NCBI GenBank assembly: GCA_031404155.1
Contig: JANNGZ010000488.1
Coordinates: 1-6,165, forward strand
DNA from: JANNGZ01 sp031404155
Lineage (GTDB): Bacteria > Pseudomonadota > Gammaproteobacteria > Burkholderiales > Burkholderiaceae_C
Direction of reading: 5' to 3'
DNA: 6,165 nucleotides
Both the position numbers and the translations under genes were made by a program. Of this stretch, positions 1-4,659 are shown piece by piece (within the stretch, counting starts at the first letter, position 1; every line of letters begins with the position of its first letter). The notes below the pieces were generated by a model. It was not told where the DNA came from and did no database searches. It saw nothing but the letters and a program-made list of their open reading frames with translations.

Positions 1-399
1 CGAGAGCTGCTTCGGGAAGTGGTGCTCGAAGCCGCGCAGTCCCACCTTGGCGAGGAAGGCGTCGGCGATCTCCAACTGCTGCGCGCGGGGCAGGCCACGC
101 TCGACGAGGCCGAAGCAGACGTTGTCGCGCACCGTCAGCCAGGGGAATAGCGTGTAGCTCTGGAAGACCACGCCGCGGTCGGCACCGGGGCCGTCGATGC
201 GCTGGCCGTCGAGCAGCACCTCGCCGGCGGTCTGGCGGTCGAGCCCGGCGACGATGCGCAGCAGCGTGCTCTTGCCGCAACCGCTGGGGCCGAGGATGGT
301 GATGAAGTCGTTCTCGGCGACGTCGAGGTCGGTGGCTTGCAGAGCGAGTGTCTTGTCGAAGCGGCGCTCAACGCCGCGGATCGAAAGGATGTCTGCCAT
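1..399 (-). CDS. ABC importer ATP-binding subunit, TauB/SsuB-type (3' end cut by window)
   Basis: This is the cytoplasmic ATPase that would power the importer whose permease and binding protein lie upstream in the same operon. The 133 visible codons begin MADILSIRGVERRF, with an aromatic residue (F14) where the A-loop is expected. Walker A is GPSGCGKST at residues 37-45 (K43). The Q-loop lies in VFQSYTLFPWLTV, with Q80; FPWLTVRDNV is typical of the nitrate/sulfonate/taurine (COG1116-like) ATPases. The window ends at KQLS, inside the LSGG(Q/M) signature, so Walker B, the D-loop and the H-switch are not visible. The ATG at 399 is supported by a GGAGG ribosome binding site 8 bases upstream. It follows the serine hydrolase gene after 35 bases. 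Family assignment is firm; the imported substrate cannot be read from an ATPase. Confidence 0.95.
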   Translation of the reverse strand, partial: MADILSIRGVERRFDKTLALQATDLDVAENDFITILGPSGCGKSTLLRIVAGLDRQTAGEVLLDGQRIDGPGADRGVVFQSYTLFPWLTVRDNVCFGLVERGLPRAQQLEIADAFLAKVGLRGFEHHFPKQLS

Positions 400-407
400 G
401 TTGTTGA

Positions 408-412
408 CCTCC
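408..412 (-). promoter_or_regulatory. Ribosome binding site of the ATPase gene
   Basis: GGAGG on the minus strand lies 8 bases before the ATG at 399, within the short gap after the serine hydrolase stop. It is the strongest Shine-Dalgarno match in the window and fixes the ATPase start. Confidence 0.75.
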
Positions 413-434
413 GTGGTCCTGTTAATCGTTCGCT

Positions 435-1859
435 TCAAAGCGCTTCCCTCTGCGCCACGGCATCGACGTACATCGATCGCAGGTGCATGCGCCGCGCCGC
501 TTGTCCGCCGCTGAATGCGAGCCACCAGTCCCGGCCCGGCACGTAGAACGCGTCGCGCGACACCTGGAACAGCTCGAATTCGAGTCCGGCGTCGACCCGC
601 AAGCGCAACGTGTCTCCATCGGTGCTCACTCGCACGGAGCCGACACCCTCGGCCACGTAGCGCCCGGAAATGGACGCGCGTGAGCGGCGGTCGAAACGGT
701 CGAATGCCGGCGGCGCGGCGGACTTTGGCGCACGGCCGGCGAGCGCATCGACCAGGCCGTGCTGCAGGGCGATGGTCTGCCACGGCGGCAGCGTGGAGTT
801 GGAGACGAATGCAATGGTTTCGGCGCGCGCCCGGTCCCAATGCACGAACGCATGGAACGCGTTGACACTGCCGGTGTAGTGGCAGCGGCTCGCGTGCGGG
901 TCGCAGTACCAGCTCAGCGCGCTGATCGGCGAGGGCTGGCCGGCGATCGTCGAAGGCCGCTGGCCGGCGGCAAGCGCGGGCGCCGGCAGCACCCGTCGTT
1001 CAATCTGGGCGCTGCCCCAGCGCGCCAGATCGCGCGTCGAGAAGTACAGGTTGGACGCGCCGAGGAAGGCCTCGCCGTCGAAGGCGTCGAAGTCCCGCCA
1101 GGCGCCATCGCGGAACCGGTAGCCTTGGGTACGCACACCGCGCCAATCGGCCAATCGGGCCGGCCGCGCAAAGCTCGCACTCATGCCGAGCGGCGCTAGA
1201 AAGCGTTCGCGCACGAACGCCTCATAGCCCTGCCCGCTTACGCGCTCGATCACCAGCCCGGCGGCGTCGTAGCCGAGGTTCGAGTATTCGAACCGCGTCC
1301 CGGGTTCGAACCTTGGGTCGGGCGAGACGCCGGCCACGACCCGCAGCATCTCCGGCGTGGTGCGCACCGCACCGACGGCGAAGTGCGGGTCGAAGAATTC
1401 GTAGTACGGCGGCAGGCCGTTGCTGTGCGCGAGCAACTGCCGCACCGTCGTGCGGCGGTGCGGGAACTCGGGCACGAGCTGCTCCACCGGCGTGTCGAGC
1501 GCGAGGCGGCCTTCGTGCACCAGCGCCCACAACGCGGCCGCGGTGAAGGTCTTGGCAATCGATCCGCCGTCGCTTGGCGTCTCGGGGGTGAACGCGACGC
1601 CGGCGGTGCGATTTGCGAGCCCGAAACCGCGCGCATAGACCATCTTGCCGCTGCGTTCGAGCACGATGGCGCCGCTGAAGGCGTTGGCCGCCACCAGCGG
1701 CGCGACCAGCGCATCAACGCGCCCGGCCAGCGCAGGGTCGTGCGCTGTCGCGCCGTTGCCGCGCCCGACGGCACAGCCGGCGAGCGCGAGCGCGGCGCCA
1801 GTCAGCGCGACCGTCAGCGCCCGAGCTGCGACCACGGGAACAGCCGTCGGTTGGCCCAC
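435..1859 (-). CDS. Lipoprotein serine hydrolase, beta-lactamase/class C-like family
   Basis: This is a predicted envelope-anchored serine hydrolase of 474 residues (beta-lactamase, DD-peptidase and esterase superfamily). An N-terminal hydrophobic segment ends in the lipobox LAGC (C29); Ala at +2 favours the outer membrane. The acylation motif SIAK is at 100-103, inside GGSIAKTFTAAAL. The second motif YSN is at 192-194, and the third is YTG at 328-330 (CHYTGSVNAF), where Lys or His is more usual before TG. The family-typical segment GASNLYFSTRDLARWG is at 267-282. A separate beta-rich-looking C-terminal region (about 388-474) resembles the extra domain many such esterases carry. The GTG at 1859 gives a 46-base overlap with the permease gene; a GTG at 1835 (overlap 22 bases) would still give a signal peptide. 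Neither has a strong ribosome binding site. Its substrate is unknown. Its place between importer genes suggests processing of the imported compound rather than antibiotic resistance. Confidence 0.88.
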   Translation of the reverse strand: MGQPTAVPVVAARALTVALTGAALALAGCAVGRGNGATAHDPALAGRVDALVAPLVAANAFSGAIVLERSGKMVYARGFGLANRTAGVAFTPETPSDGGSIAKTFTAAALWALVHEGRLALDTPVEQLVPEFPHRRTTVRQLLAHSNGLPPYYEFFDPHFAVGAVRTTPEMLRVVAGVSPDPRFEPGTRFEYSNLGYDAAGLVIERVSGQGYEAFVRERFLAPLGMSASFARPARLADWRGVRTQGYRFRDGAWRDFDAFDGEAFLGASNLYFSTRDLARWGSAQIERRVLPAPALAAGQRPSTIAGQPSPISALSWYCDPHASRCHYTGSVNAFHAFVHWDRARAETIAFVSNSTLPPWQTIALQHGLVDALAGRAPKSAAPPAFDRFDRRSRASISGRYVAEGVGSVRVSTDGDTLRLRVDAGLEFELFQVSRDAFYVPGRDWWLAFSGGQAARRMHLRSMYVDAVAQREAL

Positions 1860-2596
1860 TTGAATCCGAAGTCGCTAACCAACCCGATCAGGCCGATGAC
1901 GATGATGCCGAAGATGATCTGGTCGGTGGCGAGCAGCGCCTGGCTGTCGGTGATCATGTGGCCGATGCCGCTGGACGCGCCGATCAGCTCGGCGACGATG
2001 ACGTAGGTCCAGGCCCAGCCGAGCACCATGCGCAACGTCTCGGCGATGTCAGGCGCCGCGCCCGGGATCAGCACGCGCTTGATCAGGCTCGCGTCGTTGC
2101 TGCCCAGCGTGTACGCGGCCTCGACCAGGTCGCGACGCGTGTTGCCCACGGTCACCGCGATCATCAGCACCAGCTGGAAGAAGCTGCCGATGAAGATCAC
2201 CGCGAGTTTTTGCGCCTCGCCGATGCCGGCCCACAGGATCAGCAGCGGGATGAAGGCGCTGGCCGGCAGGTAGCGCGCGAAGCTGACGAAGGGTTCGAAG
2301 AAGGCCTCGATCGGCTTGTACGCGCCCATCAGCACGCCCAGCGGCAGCGCCAGCGCCGCGGCGAGCAGGAAGCCGCCGACGACACGCCACACCGTCATGC
2401 CGATGTCCTTCATGAAGCCCTGATTCACGATCAGGTCCCAGCCGCTGGCCAGCATCTGCAGCGGGTTGGCGAGAAAGGTCTTGGGCACCAGACCGCCGAA
2501 CGTCACCGCAGCCCAGACGGCGACGAAGAGCACGAAGAAGGCGATGCCGAGCGCGGTGCGCGTCGGCGCGGCCACAGGAGTCAGAGGTTTCATCAT
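1814..2596 (-). CDS. ABC importer permease, TauC/SsuC-type (BPD transp 1 family)
   Basis: This is the inner-membrane channel subunit of the importer, 260 residues and of normal length for the family. About six hydrophobic segments are visible, at roughly 15-34, 66-91, 104-123, 130-151, 190-208 and 226-245. The cytoplasmic EAA loop that docks on the ATPase starts at E159 (EAAYTLGSNDASLIKRVLIP), with the conserved G165 and P178. Segments such as RYLPASAFIPLLILWAGIGE are characteristic of nitrate/sulfonate/taurine-type permeases. The start is ATG at 2596, forming an ATGA overlap with the upstream hydrolase stop; a second ATG follows at once at 2593. AAGGG lies 5 bases upstream at 2602-2606. The 3' end is overlapped by the start of the serine hydrolase gene. 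Family is secure; substrate is not determined. Confidence 0.95.
   Translation of the reverse strand: MMKPLTPVAAPTRTALGIAFFVLFVAVWAAVTFGGLVPKTFLANPLQMLASGWDLIVNQGFMKDIGMTVWRVVGGFLLAAALALPLGVLMGAYKPIEAFFEPFVSFARYLPASAFIPLLILWAGIGEAQKLAVIFIGSFFQLVLMIAVTVGNTRRDLVEAAYTLGSNDASLIKRVLIPGAAPDIAETLRMVLGWAWTYVIVAELIGASSGIGHMITDSQALLATDQIIFGIIVIGLIGLVSDFGFKWANRRLFPWSQLGR
2593..2596 (-). other. ATGA stop/start overlap, hydrolase to permease
   Basis: The TGA ending the alpha/beta hydrolase (2593-2595) is embedded in the ATG that starts the permease (2594-2596). Such 4-base overlaps commonly mark translational coupling. This one ties the hydrolase firmly to the transporter operon. Confidence 0.85.
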
Positions 2597-3687
2597 CGAA
2601 GCCCTTGATGCAGGTTGACGGGACGGGTGATGGCCCAGGCCACGGCCAGGGTGTGGCGGTCGAGGTCGGGGCGCTGGAAGAAGTGGTCGACGCCCGGCAG
2701 CGCGATGGTGCTGGCATCGGGGGCCAAGGCGTCGGCGAGGGCGGTGATGCCGTCGTTGGGGCCGTGGCCGCGCAGCAGCCGGTAGCCCAGGGTCGCCCGC
2801 GGCGAGACCTGCCCCGACAGCGGAATGCCGATCAGGTTGACCACGCGCACCGGCGCTGGCCGTTGCAGCGCGGCGGCGCGCTCGGCGCTGGCGGCGGTGG
2901 CCACGCTGCGCAGCGCATCGAACGATCCGTCGTTGAGCACGGCCGCCTGCACGAACCAGCAGGCAGGCCAGCTCAGGGCCAGGTCGGCCAGCGGCGTGCC
3001 GCGCAAGGTGCCGCCGATGTTGACCCAGGCGTGCACCGCGTCCGACTCACCGGCGCGAGCAAGCCAAGACAACGCGAGCGCCACCTCGGCGCCGCCCTTG
3101 CTTGCGCTGACCAGCGTGATGCGCTCCGAGCCCGCCGCCGCGTGGCGCACCGCGTCGACCACGCGCTGCGCGTTGGCTGCCACGGTGCCGTTCTCGTCGG
3201 TGTCGGCCCGCACCACCCGGGCGCCTTGCGCGCGCAGCAGGCGGGCCTGAGCTTCGAGGTCGGCGCCGCTGGAGGTGTCGCTCCGGTAGAGCCAACCGGG
3301 CACGAGCAGGAACAGCTCTCCTTGCAGCGGCTGCGGCAAGGCGTCGGCGTGTTCCAGCGCGCGCCGGTAGTCCGCGACCAGGCCATCGCCGGCGGCGCGG
3401 CGCTCCACCTGGCGCCACAACAAGAGCGCGGCCACGTCGGGCGACCAGCGGCGGGAGACCTGGGCCAACTCCTGCGCGCTCGGCAAGCGATCGCCCCAGG
3501 CCTTGGCCAGTTCATCGAGCGACGGATCGCCGGGTTCGCGGCCCTCGAGCAGGCTCACGGCGGCCGGCGAGTCCACTTGCGTCACCACGGTCGTGCCGGC
3601 GAACTCGGCGCTGACCGGCCATTGCGGCGCCACGGAGCAGCCGGCGGCCGAGGCCGCCAGCGTTGCCGCCGCCACGAGCCGCTTCAC
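2593..3687 (-). CDS. Predicted lipoprotein alpha/beta hydrolase, interleaved in the ABC operon
   Basis: This 364-residue protein starts VKRLVAAATLAASAAGC, a short lipoprotein signal with Cys17 as the likely lipidated residue and Ser at +2 (outer membrane likely). Residues about 20-120 are not recognised. From about 123 the pattern is alpha/beta hydrolase: strand and oxyanion region GELFLLVPGW (123-132), nucleophile elbow LVSASKGG with S196, acid D312 in GPNDG, and catalytic His H335 in GVDHFF. The elbow is S-x-S-K-G rather than the usual G-x-S-x-G. The GTG start at 3687 overlaps the binding-protein stop as GTGA; no clear ribosome binding site precedes it, so translation is probably coupled. 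A later GTG at 3675 would remove the positive K2-R3 and is less likely. The stop overlaps the permease ATG. The reaction is unknown; an esterase, lipase-like or amidase role is inferred from fold and triad only. Confidence 0.82.
   Translation of the reverse strand: MKRLVAAATLAASAAGCSVAPQWPVSAEFAGTTVVTQVDSPAAVSLLEGREPGDPSLDELAKAWGDRLPSAQELAQVSRRWSPDVAALLLWRQVERRAAGDGLVADYRRALEHADALPQPLQGELFLLVPGWLYRSDTSSGADLEAQARLLRAQGARVVRADTDENGTVAANAQRVVDAVRHAAAGSERITLVSASKGGAEVALALSWLARAGESDAVHAWVNIGGTLRGTPLADLALSWPACWFVQAAVLNDGSFDALRSVATAASAERAAALQRPAPVRVVNLIGIPLSGQVSPRATLGYRLLRGHGPNDGITALADALAPDASTIALPGVDHFFQRPDLDRHTLAVAWAITRPVNLHQGLR
3684..3687 (-). other. GTGA stop/start overlap, binding protein to hydrolase
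   Basis: The GTG at 3687-3685 that starts the lipoprotein hydrolase shares bases with the TGA stop of the binding protein (3686-3684). The start choice rests on this overlap and on the lipoprotein signal it produces. Confidence 0.75.
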
Positions 3688-4631
3688 TTGATGAAGCGCG
3701 TGTCGGCGAGCTTGGTCAGGTCGGGAATCTGCTTGATGATCCCGACCTCGAGCAGCAGGTCGGCCGCTTCCTTGCTGAACGCGGCGTGCTCGCCGGCGAA
3801 GAACTTCTGGTTGGCGGCGCGGTCCTGCCAGCGCAGGAACTTCTGGCTTGCCTCGAAGGCATCGGCGCTCTGCTTGACGTCGGCGCCCATGATCTCGTAG
3901 CTCTTCTTTGGCTCCTTCTGGATCATCTCCAGCGCATCGAAGTAGCCGTCGGCCAGGCCTTGCGCGGCCTTCGGGTTGTCGGCCAGGAACTTGGGCGTGC
4001 ACCCGAAGGTGTCCATGATCATCGGGTAGTCGAGCGTGGTGGCGATGATCTTGCCGGCCTCGGGCTTGGCACGCACGGCCGACAGGAACGGCTCGTAGGT
4101 CATGCCGCCGTCGATGTCGGTGTTGCCGGCAATCATCGCGTTGGCCGCGGCCTGCGGCGACAGGTTGACGACCTTCACGTCCTTGATCGACAGGCCGTTT
4201 TTCTTCAGCATCCATGCCAGCGTGAAGTAGGTGGCAGTGCCCGGCGCGTCGGCGGCCATCGTCTTGCCCTTCAAGTCGCTGATCTTGCCGATGGCGGGCT
4301 TGACCACCATGCCGTCGGCGCCGTAGCTCTTGTCGAGCTGGAAGATCTGCGTCGTCGCCACGCCGGCGGCGTTCCAGCCGATCCAGGTTTCCACCGTCGT
4401 CGCCGCGCACTGCACGTCGCCCGAGGCGATCGCCAGGTGGCGGTCCTTCTGCGGGATTTTCTTGATCGTCACGTCCAGGCCGTGTTTCTTGAACAGGCCG
4501 GCTTCCTTGGCCAGCGTCAGCGGCGCGAAGCCGGTCCAGCCCGAGATGGCGACCGTGACCTTGGTTTCCTGGGCCTGCGCCGTGAGCGTGACGGCGGCGG
4601 CGGCGGCGAGGGCGATGAGCGTCTTTTTCAT
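3684..4631 (-). CDS. ABC importer periplasmic substrate-binding protein, TauA/SsuA/NMT1-like
   Basis: This 315-residue protein captures the substrate for the importer in the periplasm. MKKTLIALAAAAAVTLTAQA is a clear Sec signal peptide, with probable cleavage after AQA near residue 20. The mature protein opens with VTVAISGWTGFAPLTLAKEAGLF, the first-lobe pattern of sulfonate/taurine/nitrate-type binding proteins (COG0715, NMT1-like). It is followed by IASGDVQCAATTVETW and later GNTDIDGGMTYEPFLSAV. Length is normal for the family and it ends TRFIK. The ATG at 4631 is preceded by GGAG 6 bases upstream. It lies 28 bases after hutH, which favours cotranscription, and is followed by the hydrolase with a 4-base overlap. 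Sequence alone does not identify the ligand. A sulfonate is possible by family, and a histidine or urocanate-related compound by context. Confidence 0.93.
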   Translation of the reverse strand: MKKTLIALAAAAAVTLTAQAQETKVTVAISGWTGFAPLTLAKEAGLFKKHGLDVTIKKIPQKDRHLAIASGDVQCAATTVETWIGWNAAGVATTQIFQLDKSYGADGMVVKPAIGKISDLKGKTMAADAPGTATYFTLAWMLKKNGLSIKDVKVVNLSPQAAANAMIAGNTDIDGGMTYEPFLSAVRAKPEAGKIIATTLDYPMIMDTFGCTPKFLADNPKAAQGLADGYFDALEMIQKEPKKSYEIMGADVKQSADAFEASQKFLRWQDRAANQKFFAGEHAAFSKEAADLLLEVGIIKQIPDLTKLADTRFIK

Positions 4632-4637
4632 GCAGTT

Positions 4638-4641
4638 CTCC
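4638..4641 (-). promoter_or_regulatory. Ribosome binding site of the binding-protein gene
   Basis: GGAG on the minus strand, 6 bases before the ATG at 4631, supports that start over upstream in-frame codons that would lie within hutH and lack a signal peptide. The 28-base gap after hutH holds nothing else recognisable, and no terminator is seen. Confidence 0.65.
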
Positions 4642-4659
4642 GTGAGCGTGGTTGGAAGG

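Noticed and set aside
1287..1310. Inverted repeat TTCGAACC...GGTTCGAA, similar to a tRNA T-arm
   Set aside because: No acceptor stem, anticodon arm or CCA context surrounds it. It falls inside the serine hydrolase gene where FEPGTRFEYSN is encoded, so codon use explains it.
2605..3900. A 431-codon open frame on the plus strand
   Set aside because: It lies antisense to the lipoprotein hydrolase and the end of the binding-protein gene, has low-complexity Gly/Arg/Gln/His-rich composition typical of GC-rich shadow frames, and shows no recognisable domain.
3688..4410. A much longer N-terminal extension of the lipoprotein hydrolase frame (open from 4410)
   Set aside because: The extension is an out-of-frame reading of the binding-protein gene, rich in Arg/Gly/Asp. 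The real protein begins at the GTG at 3687 with a lipoprotein signal.
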